From: Limnoperna fortunei
Lineage: Eukaryota > Mollusca > Bivalvia > Mytilida > Modiolidae
Length of the DNA stretch: 64,000 nt
Assembly: GCA_944474755.1 (NCBI GenBank)
Contig: OX104119.1
Span: 87,114,896 to 87,178,895, forward strand
Direction of reading: 5' to 3'
In this document: piece by piece, positions 22,205 through 33,917 of the stretch
How positions within the stretch are numbered: the first letter of the stretch is position 1
How the letters are laid out: the number at the start of each line of letters is the position of its first letter
The notes under the pieces: model-generated
Told to the model about the DNA's origin: nothing
Seen by the model: only the letters and a program-made list of their open reading frames with translations
Databases searched by the model: none
Position numbers and translations under genes: made by a program

Positions 22205-23415
22205 TTATCTATGTAGCTTTTGATATGTCGGAGATGCCTTCCAGCTTTGGACACTTGAGAATAAAATGTTGTAGATCATCTGGCTCATCTCCGCATATGC
22301 AGCATATAGTTTTGATATAACTATCTCCATACTTTTTTCTTGTTGTATACAACAGGTATGTTTGAGTTACAAGCTGATCTTGTGGCGAAATCCAAACTAA
22401 CACGGAATCAGGTTTCTAACTTTTATTAACTGCAAACTTCTATTTACAATATGTACAGCTACTTTCACTTTCAACAATACCACATTGGATAACTGCTATT
22501 GTCACTGTCTAATCTTACAACTATTACTTGAACTTAAACTTAAACTTGAACTCCTATAAATGTTACAACCATGTCTTATATACTATTTTATAAAGAATAT
22601 TGTAGAAAGTTCCTTTTCAAGTAGTTTCTATAATTATCTAAATCTTTCTTATCTAATAATAGTAACATGTAAATTCCAGAAGCTTCCAGATAAACAATAG
22701 TACAATCAACTAATTTCTAGAATAAACCATAACATCCTTGTTCTAAACAAATTATATAACAATAATAATATGGCATAATTAAAAAATAATCACAAGTAAA
22801 AATAATTACAATTGTTCATGTAATATCGTGAATACAGTTCGCGACAGATCTTGAGTTCTGCCGCTCTTATTTTTCTATGTACATTTTCTGCGCCTTCCCA
22901 AATATTATGTGGTTGTGACATCGGGTTTTTCTGTAATAAGAGGTAAAAGGGTTGACTTCTTAGCTATAGCTTCCTCACATTGTTGAGACCAGTATAATTT
23001 TTGTGCCTTCCTTACTTCTTTTTTTCACGCCTTTTTTGATCTATGGTTTTTCATTAGTTCATGTATTGTCTCCATTCCATATTAAAATTCCATTCTAAAA
23101 CTAGTTCAGCCCTTTCTTTAAAAAGTTTGTTGCTATTTCTGTTGAAGCAATGTTGTCTAATTAAGATATTATACTCTGCTGATGATGGGCATCTGATTAT
23201 ATTCTTAAGGAGTGACAGTATATTATTAAGATCTATATACATCTGTATTGGAATTGCACCAACGAATAGGTAAACTGCAGTATTTGAGGTTTTGTTTGGA
23301 AGGCCTCGAGATTTTCCTGCATCTTTTCTAGTTGTTCTATTTCATATTGCAACATTTCATTATCTGAAGCCCATATATCATTCCTGCTAGTCCAAACCAA
23401 ACTTAAAATACTCAA
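22205..23415 (-). pseudogene. LINE ORF2 C-terminal remnant, interrupted
   Basis: Reading the minus strand from 23415 down gives GLPNKTSNTAVYLFVGAIPI (about 23306-23247), then LSLLKNIIRCPSSAEYNILI (about 23210), then WEGAENVHRKIRAAELKIC (about 22905). After a 350 bp interruption come LVTQTYLLYT and CCICGDEPDDLQHFILKCPK (about 22320-22230), a C-x2-C...H...C cluster. This is the thumb and C-terminal region of a molluscan non-LTR element. It is full of frameshifts. No RT catalytic core is present. Confidence 0.6.
22385..22735 (-). mobile_element. Possible solo-LTR-like insertion inside the LINE remnant
   Basis: On the minus strand the segment starts TGTTATGGTTTATTC, has a TATATAAG box-like motif (about 22580) and AATAAAAG near its end (about 22422), and stops before LINE sequence resumes. 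It contains a 'aagtttaagtttaag' repeat and inverted GAAGCTTCC/TTCTAGAA motifs. No clear target duplication or CA end was found, so the LTR label is tentative. Confidence 0.3.
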
Positions 23416-24503
23416 CAAATAAGCAGAGCTAAGTTAGTGATGAAAACCCCGCATAACATTGCGGTAGCAATAATAGTAGGCCGACCGCCGTTCGTTGCCA
23501 CTCGAGAAAAGCCGAGCGATCACGAATCCGTTACGATAAAAAAAGAAAAAAATATGCAAGATAATGGGAATTTAACTGTTTTAAAAGGAAAGTCGCATTG
23601 ATTTGTGTATGTTTATCATAAAATGTGTATCATAAAACTTAAACGGAGAAAAACGGAAAAACAAGTGAGAAAAGGAGAACAATTTTAATCTTTTCCTGCT
23701 TACTGACAAGGTTCACATCAACTATCTTACCGCGTAGAATGATGCATCCAAAGAGATGCTTAGCAGAGTGCATGCTTCATATGCTGACTCTGACCTATAT
23801 TTTGCAGTTGCCTGATTTGGCTATCTAAACATTGTATACTTATAATGAAGTGATGTTAATAAAAACAATACATAATAACATTAAAAAACAGTACGTATTT
23901 TTGTCCACGAAAAATAAAGCTTAGAGACGGCTAGCTTTTTAGGAAAGCTAATACTTGTAATTTTCATAACTCACTGTCAAATCATTGCATTGTATCACAC
24001 GTGGCGTTATAACTAATTTCAGGTACGGTTTACCTAGCTATTGCGCGATAATTAGTTCGATGTTTGCATTTACCGAAGTAAGTACTTTCTATCTGTAATA
24101 TTGTTTTGACTATTTTTCAGTTGAAAAACAGTATGTTTTGTAGTGCGAAATGTAATAATTTTGTTCTTTGCATTTGAATAAAAATATAATTCTGTTCATA
24201 TATTCGTATGCGATCAAGCTGGCTAGTGTTGTATTCATTACATTATGTGCACGTGATTATGTGTCATAACCATTTATTGTAAATCACGTGTTGTAAATGT
24301 GTTGAACAAATAAACATTTCGTACTATTATCATAAATGCACATTAAATCTGCTCTCATTTGAATTTAATTATATAACAAGAAAAGGTATGCGTTAAACCC
24401 ATATCCAGAGATCTTCGATTTATATGTTATAGGTGTATCCCATTTGGTTTAATAGTTTTTTTTCAATTTGTTTTATTTAAAATTTTATCATATGCTGTAA
24501 AGG
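23416..24503. other. No gene seen
   Basis: Begins with the second copy of the 'aaataagcagagctaagtta' segment (first at 20288). The remainder is AT-rich with no supported frame. Confidence 0.5.
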
Positions 24504-24730
24504 CAGGGGCGTAGCTAGACTAGTTACAATGTGGATTCACAAAGAACTAGTGGGGTCCGGGTATACACCCCGGAATATTTTTGAAAACAATGGTGCAATT
24601 TGGAGAATTCTAATGTGGTTTATTTAGAACTGAAATGGACAGTTTATTGATTACAGGGATAGATTGCAATTTTGTTCTTAAAATAATGTGGATTCAGCCG
24701 CGTACTCGCGTATAGGCAGCTACGCCCCTG
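24504..24730. mobile_element. 227 bp MITE with CAGGGGCGTAGCT termini
   Basis: The left end is CAGGGGCGTAGCTAG and the right end is the inverse, AGCTACGCCCCTG, a 13 bp terminal inverted repeat. Both sides are flanked by AAAGG (24499-24503 and 24731-24735), a possible 5 bp target duplication. It is non-coding. Termini of this CAGGGGCGTAGC type occur in many animal genomes in cut-and-paste MITEs. The superfamily is not assigned. Confidence 0.75.
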
Positions 24731-24735
24731 AAAGG

Positions 24736-25345
24736 GATGCAAATATAGACGATTGTGAAAGGCAAGAAATAATCATCTTGATTATAATATCTCAACTTTG
24801 AGAAGAGTAGCTGTAATAAAAAAAGCAAAGTTTTCGAAGAACATATATATATATATATTGTTTACCAATAAAAATACATTGACCATAGTCAAGTGGTTCT
24901 GGGGGAAAATGTGAATGTAAGATCGGCAGTTATCGCGTCCTCGGAAAATCAAAGAAAACATACCGACAAGTTACAATTTTTATTGATTTAATTTTACTGT
25001 AAATTCATGTGATGTTATATATTATTTTCCATTACACTATTTATTGTAGATGAGTTTGAGCCAATAAAATTATTTATATTTGTATTTGTATTTGTATTTT
25101 AATAATCTCTCATATTACAATACAAAATGGGTTCCTGTTTTAATCCTCCATTTACTTTAATTGAGTTTCCCCGATATGGTTCAACCATATCTTCTCTTGT
25201 TAATAGAGTGTTTTAAATTATTTTATCAAACAACAAACAATTTTATAAGGAACTAAAGCTTTTTTGTTTTGTCAACAAAATAATATTAATTAACCCCTTA
25301 ATAATGTTAGGTTATGGATCTAGGATTTAGACATAATTAAGGATA
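24736..25345. other. No gene seen; simple TTTGTA repeat
   Basis: A short (TTTGTA)n stretch at about 25077-25098 follows 'gccaataaaattatttata', reminiscent of a SINE/LINE tail on the plus strand. A TA-repeat lies at 24844-24860. No coding signal. Confidence 0.4.
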
Positions 25346-25447
25346 CAGGTCAATTGGTCCCAATTCCAATTCGTCCCAATTCAATTGGTCCCAAATTTGG
25401 TCAATTGGTCCCATTTCCAATTTGTCCCAAGTCAATTGGTCCCAACC
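25346..25447 (+). repeat. Minisatellite of CAATTGGTCCCAA units
   Basis: About six imperfect units of 'caattggtcccaattc' / 'caatttgtcccaa' in 100 bp. CAATTG is palindromic, so each unit carries a self-complementary centre. Confidence 0.8.
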
Positions 25448-25652
25448 TCTATTTGAAATGTTTTATTTGTGTTTAAGAGATTATTTAAGGGATTATTTCA
25501 ACATATTGATGTATATTTATGCTTTGATGTAGAAATTATTATAAAAATATTTGCTCTTAGTTAACACGATATGTTAAAATAATAACACTAGAAGACAAAA
25601 CAAGTTTGTGTTCTTTATTGACATTTACAGCACTATACTATTATTTTGCATG

Positions 25653-26500
25653 TGGTAGAGTGAAATTGAATTTATGTATTTTTATTTTGTAAATATTATT
25701 ATGAATTACATTGATTCAATTTATTGAAACAGTAAAATATTACATTATAAGATGTATTTTGTTATTAGTACAAATTTGAATGGTATTCAGTTTGTCCAGT
25801 AATGTCAAGTTTACATGTACCTTTATTTTTAGTATATCTATTATTAGCTCTTTGGTAAAGGTATTTTCTTCTCTCTGTATTGATTTTGGTCACCTGACCT
25901 TTTGGAGAGAAATTTCTATTGTTTGATTGGCTATTCTTTTTCATGATAAGTTGCAGTATTCTAGTTCTATAGTATTTTCAAGTCTAATGTGAGGTTTGTC
26001 TCACTACTGTTGATTCTAAGGAATTCTGTATTCTAACTCTTATGGTTAGTTTGTATATATTTTATTCCTTACAGAATTTTAACAATTTATATTTTAACAT
26101 TTGCAAGTATGGAATAAATGGTTGACTTCATAAATCTGTTGAGTGAATCTGATCTTTATATGTCATTTAAATAAACTTAAATGATATAAAAATGTATTGA
26201 TTAAGTAACTAAGATAGAAACTACATTTAAATAAAATTAAATTATATAAAAATGTATTAAATAAGTAACTAAGATAAAAACTAATCTTAAGTACTAAGAT
26301 GTAATGGACAGAACGAACTTTCTTAATTGTAAATAAATATTTCATTGATTTATTTTAAATAATTGACTAAGTACATGTTTTCATGTTTTGTGTACTTATA
26401 TGGTACTTATATGTTGAAGTTATAAACTAATATTTTTAAATAGTGAACACAATGGTAAACATCCATATTTTCTCTTCAGATCGAACCAATAAGATGTTTA
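25653..26500 (+). repeat. 5' LTR of Gypsy element
   Basis: Starts TGGTAGAGTGAAATTGAATT and shares its first 240 bp or so and last 110 bp or so with the 3' LTR. It has a tandem duplication of about 64 bp ('ttaagtaactaagat' units near 26190 and 26255). The shared sequence ends 'aagatgttta', three bases before the gag ATG, so a conventional primer site is not obvious and the exact LTR end is uncertain. Confidence 0.7.
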
Positions 26501-26503
26501 ATC

Positions 26504-27760
26504 ATGGCAAAGGCTGAAGAGACAAATCTACAGCAGCAGTAAGAAACCATGTTTTCTACTTTTCAAGCTATGGGTCTTAACCCAAAGGGAGATAATCCAG
26601 AAGATTTTGATAATTGGATTAAAGACTTTATTGCTCAACAGGAGCAAAAGCCTGTATTAACCACACCACATGTCATGCCATCTATTACACCAGATACAGA
26701 AGCCATACCAAAACATAGTAGTGCTTTGAAGACAAAAGATAAGCCTCTCACAGCGATGTCACCATACCTACCCAAGGGTAGATGCTTCTCAGGAGGAGAT
26801 AACAAGAGTGAGGTAGCATAAGACATTTGGAGATATTATGTCAAGATGGCCCTGCGAGATCCTACATTTACCAGAGAACAAAAAGATTTTGCTATTCGTC
26901 GTTCACTTACTGGTTCTGCAGCTAGGATGGTAATGTATCAAGGCTTAGATAAACCCATTGAAGAGGTGTTAGAAATTTTGGATAGTGTTTATGGAAGCGT
27001 AGACAATAAAGAACAACTTTTAGCTGAATTTTATATTGCACGACAAAAGGATGATGAAGATGTAACTGCTTGGAGTAACCGTCTAGAAGACATATTGGGA
27101 AAAGGACTGGAAAAGGGTATTATTCAGTAATCAGAAATGAACAACATACTTCATGCAATACTATGGACTGGATGGAGGCAGGAATTGAAGGATATTACAG
27201 GTCATAAGTATGACAGTATTAAAGACTTCAACCATTTGAAGAGTTGCTTTGCGACAAATTGAAAAGGATCATCAGCCCAAAAAATCAGGAAAACCAAATA
27301 TAGTTAAATCAGCCACTGATACCACTACAGCTGGGAACAATGATATAGAGGAGTTAAAAGGCATGGTCGCACAATTAACACATCAAGTTGGAGAACTACA
27401 AGGAAAGTATAAGCAACAAACTACAGATTCATCATATAGAGGAAAGTGTAAGTATAGAGGAAACAGTTTCAGAGGCAGAGGAGCAATAGAGGATGGAAAC
27501 AAACACGAACGAATGATGACTGGAAACAAACACCGAGATCAAACGAGGATTGGAAACAAACACCAAGACTGAATAATGACAGGCAACAAACACAAACCCA
27601 AGAGACTTCACAGCAAAATACACAACAGCAACAGAGGAATGAGAACCCCATATATTGTCGTCGCTGTGGACAAGAAGGACATATCCAAATAGGATGTAGA
27701 GTGAGACTAGACCATTCAAGACAAGCTTTAAACACCAGGAAGCCTGTACAGAGGGACCAG
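26504..27760 (+). pseudogene. Gypsy gag: PNMA/Arc-like capsid and one zinc knuckle, broken
   Basis: The ATG at 26504 opens MAKAEETNLQQQ and stops at once (TAA 26537-26539). The same frame continues as MFSTFQAMGLNPKGDN, then a second stop at 26819, then DIWRYYVKMALRDPTF and RRSLTGSAARMVMYQ, ALEIL-type helices to a stop at 27128. This W-x(n)-L-R...R-SL-x-G-x-A arrangement resembles the capsid of PNMA/Arc-related Gypsy gag. A frameshift near 27245 leads to a coiled-coil-like, Arg/Gly-rich stretch. A single CCHC knuckle, CRRCGQEGHIQIGC, is at 27656-27697. Gag would form the particle and bind RNA. Confidence 0.7.
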
Positions 27761-27822
27761 TATTAGGCTTTAAGAGAACAACATATGGTCCCAGCATCAG
27801 AAATAACATTGTAAAAAGTATA

Positions 27823-29370
27823 GCACCTCCAGGAATATTTGGTAAAACAACTGAAACTGAAATTGTACTGAAAGGACATCAAATACCAGCATTATTGGAT
27901 TCAGCATCTACCGTATCAACCATATCTGAATCTTATTATAAAAAGCATCTTTCCCAGTTAACACCTATAATAACTTTGGATACTATTTTAGAGATTGAAA
28001 CTGCCGGAGGTACTCAACTACCTTATTGTGGATTTATAGTGGTAAACATAAAGACACCAGGAAATAGTAACACCAATACTCAACATGTAATGCTTGTTGT
28101 ACCCGACAGTTGTAACAGCCAACAGGTACCAGCTCTGATTGGAACAAATATTTTGTATCAACTTATAATTACACTTCAAGAAGAACGTGGCACCAACTAT
28201 TTACAGAATGCAGTATTAACAACACCATGGTATTTTACTTTTCGTTGTTTAGCATTGAGACAAAAAGAACTGGTTAAGAACAATTACCGATTAGCTATTA
28301 TACGATGTCAGCAACGAATGACTATTCCACCAAATACTTTTCTGGAAGTGGAAGGATACTGTGATAAAGAAATTCCATATCACACCACACCATCAATGCT
28401 TCAGTCAACTATTTTGTCAAAAGATTGTCAGGACATAGACATTGAACCATCACTTCATCAGTACCACTACAAACAAAATGGAACCATTATAGTCAGGATG
28501 TCCAATACCACAACTAGAACTATTACGTTAACACCAAAGGCCATAATATGTGAAATGCATCCAGTTACTATTCTGGAACAACCTAAACCGAATATAGAGG
28601 ATGGCACTTGGTTACTGGAACAAGCGGATATAACCCAAAGTGATCTTAGAGATGAACAGTTACAGGTAAGTAAGGATTTGATTGTAGGATACTCGGACAT
28701 CTTTAGTACAGAAGATCATGATGTTGGTAACACAAATAAAGTAAGACACCGCATTGACATGTATGACGAAACACCATTCAAGCAGGCATACAGAAGGATA
28801 CCAGCATCTATGTATGATGAAGTGAGAGCACACCTGAGTCAACTTTTAGACATTGGGATCATTCGACCTTCCCATTCACCTTATTCTTCAAATGTTGTAT
28901 TGGTAAAAAAGAAATCTGGAGCACTACGTATGTGTGTAGATTACCGCCAGCTGAACATTAAGACCAAGAAGGATAATTATGCTCTACCTCGCATTGAAGA
29001 ATTATTAGATTGTTGTCGAGGAAGTAAGTTTTTCTCAGTCATGGATATGAAGTCGGGGTATCATCAAGTGGAGATACTGGAGGAACACAAAGGGCGAACA
29101 GCTTTCTCTGAAGGACCCTTAGGCTTCTTCGAGTTTAACCGAATGCCTTTTGGTTTAACAAATTCACCCGCAACATACCAGAGACTGATGGAAAACTGTC
29201 TGGCTGAATACAACCTGAAAATCTGCTGTATCTTTATAGATGACATTATTATTTTTGGAAAGGCTTTTGAAGAACATCTAGAGAATTTACAACTTGTATT
29301 TCAACGCATCCGAGAGGCTAACCTAAAACTTAGTCCTAACAAGTGTGATTTCTTCAAAACGCAAGGTGAA
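27823..29370 (+). pseudogene. Gypsy pol: protease and reverse transcriptase
   Basis: The protease motif reads ALLDSASTVS: the retropepsin D-[ST]-G triad has alanine for glycine, so it is probably inactive. RT follows after a linker: HRIDMYDETPFKQAYRRIP, NVVLVKKKSGALRMCVDYRQ, VMDMKSGYHQVE (first catalytic D), RMPFGLTNSPATYQRLM and CIFIDDIIIFG (FIDD pair, about 29227). The frame is long and open (27895-29412) but leaves homology at about 29370, where RNase H continues in another frame. Confidence 0.9.
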
Positions 29371-30127
29371 GTATGTTGGCCATGTCGTCTGGGAGGAAGG
29401 TGTGGAAATTGACCCGGACAAGACCGAACGAGTGATTAATTGGCCTAAACCAGGAACACCAGAGGATGTCCGCATATTCCTTTGGTTTGTTGTATATTTT
29501 AGGAGATTTATAAAGGATTTCAGCAAAATCAGCAGACCACTGACAGATCTAATTCCGACACCGACTAAGAAAAACAAAGGTAAGTATAAGAAGAAAAAAG
29601 AGTGGATATGGAATGAGGCACGGGACAAAGCATTTACAGACTTAAAGGAACATCTTGTTTCTGCCCCTGTACTGAGTTCTGCAGACAGTTCGCTCCCATA
29701 CGAATTACATACAGATGCGTCAGGAAAAGCACTCGGAGCAGTATTATACCAAGAACAGGGAGGACAGAAACGTGTAATCAGCTATGCCAGCCGTGGTCTC
29801 AACAAAGCAGAAAAGAACTACCCACCACATAAAAGAGAATTTCTTGCACTTAAGTGGGCCATCTGTGACAAGTTCAAGGATTATCTGTATGGTCAGCAAT
29901 TTACAGTTCTTACCGACAATAATCCAGTAACTTATGTTTTGACCACAGCTAAACTGGATGCAACTGGACATCGCTGGTTAGCAGCACTGGGAGCTTTTAA
30001 TTTTGATATACAGTATCGACCAGGACGCCACAATGCTGATGCCGATGCATTAAGTAGATTACCCATCAGCAAGGACACAGTGAAAGCCATTTCAACTCTG
30101 CTGTGCCATTATATGTGGAATCTCTAG
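29345..30127 (+). pseudogene. Gypsy pol: RT connection and RNase H
   Basis: After the frameshift the reading continues YVGHVVWEEGVEIDPDKTER, then the Gypsy thumb/connection, then RNase H: YELHTDASGKALGAVLYQEQ (D), KREFLALKWAICDKF (E), FTVLTDNNPVTYV (D) and RPGRHNADADALSRLP. All three visible acidic residues are kept. The frame ends at 30125-30127 in a region that should lead into integrase. Confidence 0.9.
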
Positions 30128-30901
30128 CTCTTTCACCTGATGTTGTACTTGAAGGCTTTGATCCTAAAGGAACTAGCACAGGGAATATTATTGACTGGGC
30201 TAAAGCACAAGACCAGGATTCAGATAATCGCAACATTATACAGTTTGTCAAGTCTAACCAGAAGCCAATACGAAAGGATGTGGGACAAAACCCTCTACGC
30301 AGACAATTCAGAAGTTGATAGATGGTGTACTTTATCGAGTCACATCCACTGATGAGGAAACCAGAAAACAACTTGTATTACCTATTGCTCATGTACCAAC
30401 AGTACTACAGGCTATACATAATGACATGGGTCATCGAGGTAAGGATAGAACGTTATCTTTGGTACGAGATCGTTTTTACTGGCCCGGAATGCACCAATAT
30501 ATTGAAACCTGGATTGAAGAATGTGGTAGATGTACCATAAGGAAATCACCAACCAATCAGCGTGCACCATTAGTGAACATCACCACCAGTTCACCATTGG
30601 AACTTGTGTGCATGGATTTTTTGACACTTGAAACCGTATAACACAGGCATATGATTTGGCAAACGCCGCAGCTGAGAGAGCCAGAGTGAAACAGAAGGAA
30701 TCATATATCACCAAAGTACGTGGAGGAACCATACATGTAAGGGATAGAGTGTTGGTTAAAGTAGTGGCCTTTGAGGGAAAACACAAGTTGGCGGACCGAT
30801 TGGAGCATGACCCTTATGTTGTCATCAGCCAGCCAAATACTGGTGATTTCGATATGTCAAAGTCGGCGATAGGATCACTTTCAGGCCGGGTAAAAAAATA
30901 A
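30128..30901 (+). pseudogene. Gypsy integrase with catalytic core deleted
   Basis: The zinc-binding H-H-C-C domain is present (HNDMGHRGKDRTL ... WIEECGRCTIRK, about 30417-30545), followed by the first catalytic block, CMDFLTLET (about 30609). Sequence then jumps at about 30637 to TQAYDLANAAAERARV and DRVLVKVVAFEGKHKLADRL, which belong to the C-terminal strand-transfer domain. The second D and the E of the DDE triad, some 150 residues, are missing. Confidence 0.8.
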
Positions 30902-31056
30902 TCAACTGTATCAAGTCCTTAGCAGAGAATTCCAACTTACTGAAGGATTTACAGCCAGAAGCAGGAAGAACTATACTGGAAATTCTGAAAACTCCCACCA
31001 ATACTCTGACCTTAGATGAAATGTCGAGACGCCATTTTACGGCCAGGGAGAGTATA

Positions 31057-31420
31057 TGGTAGAGTGAAATTGAATTTATTTATTTTTATTTTGTAAATAT
31101 TATTATAAATTACATTGATTGAATTTATTGAAACAGTAAAATATTACATTGTTATATGTGTTTTGTAATTAGTACAAATTGAATGGTATTCAGTTTGTCC
31201 AGCAATGTCCAGTTTACATTTACCTTTATTTTTAGTAGATCTATTATTAGCTCTTTGGTAAAGGTATTTTCTTCTTGCTGATTTTGGTCACCTGACTCTT
31301 TTCATGTTTTGTGTACTTATATGGTACTTATATGTTGAGGTTATAAACTAATATTTTAAATAGTGAACACAATGATAAACATCCATATTTTCTCTTCAGG
31401 TCGAACCAATAAGATGTTTA
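31057..31420 (+). repeat. 3' LTR of Gypsy element, shortened
   Basis: Starts TGGTAGAGTGAAATTGAATT like the 5' LTR, is collinear to 'ggtcacctgac', then jumps about 480 bp to 'tttcatgttttgtgtactta' and ends 'aagatgttta'. A purine-rich 'acggccagggagagta' precedes it, a possible polypurine tract. Confidence 0.75.
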
Positions 31421-31834
31421 TTTCATAATTCCTGATTGTGATCATATATTATTACTGGCCTTTACAGTATCTTGTGAGGTGAGCAAGAAGTTGTATTTTG
31501 TTGCTTTGTTTGTTTTTTAGTTATTCTGCTTATGAGCTTATTGCTACATGTAAATAATATTAATGCTTTGCTGCAATAATCATTTTTGTAAGTTCATGTA
31601 AAAGAGATTTTCGCATGGTATAAAGATATATTTATTTAAATAGTTATTCACATAGTTTATGAAAAGCATAAACATATACATGTACAAGTTCTTTGAGTTG
31701 TCATCAAATTACACAAATCATAAGTTCTAATATTTGTTTTATTGTTTACAATACGATACAGTGCAAACATATACATGTCATTTAGTTGTGTAAGAGTTAT
31801 CTTTCTTTGCACTAGTATTATCATATTTTAATTG
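31421..31834. other. No gene seen
   Basis: AT-rich flank of the Gypsy element. No feature supported. Confidence 0.5.
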
Positions 31835-32170
31835 ATCGTTATGGGAAATCAGTGTCTCAAATACGATCTGACGTGTTTGCGGAGTCATAGGTAGTGATTC
31901 CTATTCCTGGATTCGACTTTTCCCTTGACATCACAATGAGTAACTCGATAGGTGTCTAATTAGAGGCAGGCACTGCTTACTCGTCCGGAGCACCTGAGTG
32001 CACCCATGGTTTTTATTGGGTTCGGGTTACTCTCTTTCGGTTTTGTGTTTTTGGTTTTTGTGTTGCGTTTTGTCTTTATCCGGATTTGTAACTGTCCCTT
32101 GACTTTTGGCTCTTGTTGTTCAGTCGGTTTTCTTTGCTATTTTTCTGATCATTATGTTTTGTAGGGTCTT
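31835..32170 (+). repeat. Mussel-type interspersed repeat, copy 1
   Basis: Contains 'gatcgttatgggaaatcagt', 'ctgcttactcgtccggagca', 'cacccatggtttttattggg' and 'ttgttgttcagtcggttttc'. The same order is found in part at 39598-39830 and in reverse at 45290-45635. I know this as a common repeat in mussel transcripts and genomes; no family name is claimed. Confidence 0.8.
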
Positions 32171-32538
32171 TATGATAGACATGTTGTTAAAACTACTCTC
32201 AATAAAGAATCCACATGATTTACCGAGTGTTTTAGTATAAATGATGCCATATGCACCCGGTTTCACAATCACCTGCGACAAGGACGTTAAACAAGAATAT
32301 TGTTATGCTACCGTAATAACATTCTTGTTTCAGGTGTTTTGATTGGATTATGTAGCATGCACAGATGAGTAACCTCTCACGAACACACCTCGCTACACAA
32401 ATATCATAGAAGCTTGTGACAAGATATTATATAACACAGAAAACATTTCAGTTCAACACATGTCCTCTCACAACAGTCAAAAGTCAGATATAATTTACAT
32501 CACTTGATCTCAAGGACACATGTTACACGGAGTAATAT
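32171..32538. other. No gene; short inverted repeat
   Basis: An imperfect foldback, 'aacaagaatattgttatg' with 'cgtaataacattcttgtt' (32291-32332), resembles sequence near 56835-56880 and may be a MITE end. Nothing else was recognised. Confidence 0.4.
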
Positions 32539-32539
32539 C

Positions 32540-32650
32540 ATCTCACATGACATCACACCAACACATCTCACATGACATCACACCAACACATCTCACATGA
32601 CATCACACCAACACATCTCACATGAATCACACCAATACATCTCACAATGA
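32540..32650 (+). repeat. 25 bp tandem repeat
   Basis: About four units of 'atctcacatgacatcacacc' plus 'aacac', the last slightly shortened. Low-complexity DNA, no coding role. Confidence 0.85.
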
Positions 32651-33082
32651 GATATATCATCCCACAGGGACATGTGTCACCTTACTCAGTCCAGTCTTTT
32701 GAAAACAGAATTGAAAACCCAATTTTGTGAATATTTCATGTGCAAATTTGATTTAAAGTAAACCCTTTAACAGAGTACTCACATTGATTACAGAAGGATA
32801 CAAAATAATTGATATCATTTTTATTTCGTAACTATTTATATTACATGGTATCACTAATACCCATAGTAAAAGTACACGGTGTTATTGTAAGACAGAATAT
32901 TATCTTTCACTAATTCTTTACATATTTGACAGGATTTTTGTAGTTCACATTACATGTAGTAATTTAATACATTGATACCCATTGTTTACATCCAGTGATC
33001 AATAACAACAGATAAGTCAGACATATGTAAACTACATGATCACTTCCTGGTGTCAATCAGAATATATTGTAATGTGGATTAT
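32651..33082 (-). promoter_or_regulatory. Probable 3' UTR of the B-box/NHL gene with a polyadenylation signal
   Basis: On the minus strand AATAAA occurs at about 32819-32824, some 260 bases beyond the stop at 33083. A second variant may exist. The assignment as 3' UTR is inferred from position. Confidence 0.4.
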
Positions 33083-33917
33083 TTATACTTTCTTATAAAC
33101 ATAAACATTGTCATGACGACCAATAACAACTGATTTAGACAGTAAATTATAAAATATGTATGGCCACCAACCAGATGGTATCTTTGTAATAATAACCTGA
33201 CTATGTTTGCCATCAGGACTAATCCTGAGTACATTGTTAGACTCTTTACATATAACAAGTACATGTCCTTCATCATCTGTTGTAATTCCCCGTGGTTTAC
33301 TCATGTTAGGATCAGTAAATGTAAACAAAGTGTTCCCCACTGTATCAATACAGTTCAACTTAACACGGTCCGTATAGTAGATACGTCCTGCCTCACCACC
33401 ACAGATATACCTAGGTATTACACCCACTGGTATTGTACGTGTTACCTTCCCTGACATGTTCATTACCTTTATTGTGTCATCATCACAGCCTACAAACAGC
33501 TGGTTATCTCTGCAAATGATACCATAACACCCCACCTTTACATCAGTACGTTGTATAACTTGTCTCTGTCTGACATCTACTATCACTACAGTTTTAGTAT
33601 ATAATGTAACAGCTACAGTGTTGTTGTCTATTACAGCTATACGACGTGGTCCACCAGGTAATGGAATGGTATGTTGTTGTTGTCCTGATATAACTAATTG
33701 TTTGCCATCATGATCAGATATAAATAACACATCATGTAACACCTTTATATCATTTATCTCCTTTACATTGACCTTGAAGTTACAATCCAGTGAATACATG
33801 TCCTGTACATATTGTACAATGTGTTCAGGTGATTTCGGGTGTTTACAGTCCTTACAAATAGATCTCTGACAGCCATGACACCAGTATGCAGATGGTTTCT
33901 TGTCACACAGATTACAC
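33083..33917 (-). CDS. Last exon of a B-box zinc finger / NHL-type beta-propeller protein (TRIM-like)
   Basis: This is an 835 bp exon. The minus strand has a clear acceptor (TTTACAG just above 33917) and an open frame to TAA at 33083-33085. It begins with CNLCDKKPSAYWCHGCQRSI followed by CKDCKHPKSPEHIV, a B-box zinc-binding module (CxxC, CxxC, CxxC, H...H). About 230 residues of repeated beta-strand blades follow (for example HTIPLPGGPRRIAVIDNNTV, KPRGITTDDEGHVLVICKES), the NHL/six-bladed propeller of TRIM2/3/71-like bivalve proteins. No RING or coiled coil is seen in this exon. Such proteins often act in ubiquitin signalling or RNA binding. The first base completes a codon begun in an upstream exon (two bases needed). 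The upstream exon was not identified with certainty. Confidence 0.85.

Larger units (their letters stand above)
25653..31420 (+). mobile_element. Ty3/Gypsy LTR retrotransposon, decayed, deleted in integrase
   Basis: Two LTRs (25653-26500 and 31057-31420) flank gag, protease, RT, RNase H and integrase pieces in the standard Gypsy order. The 3' LTR lacks about 480 bp present in the 5' LTR. The integrase catalytic core is deleted. Gag has at least two stops and a frameshift, and pol has a frameshift before RNase H. No target duplication could be recognised. The element cannot transpose. Confidence 0.85.

Noticed and set aside
22385..22735. Confirmed solo LTR
   Set aside because: A clear CA end and a target duplication are lacking. 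Kept as a low-confidence feature only.
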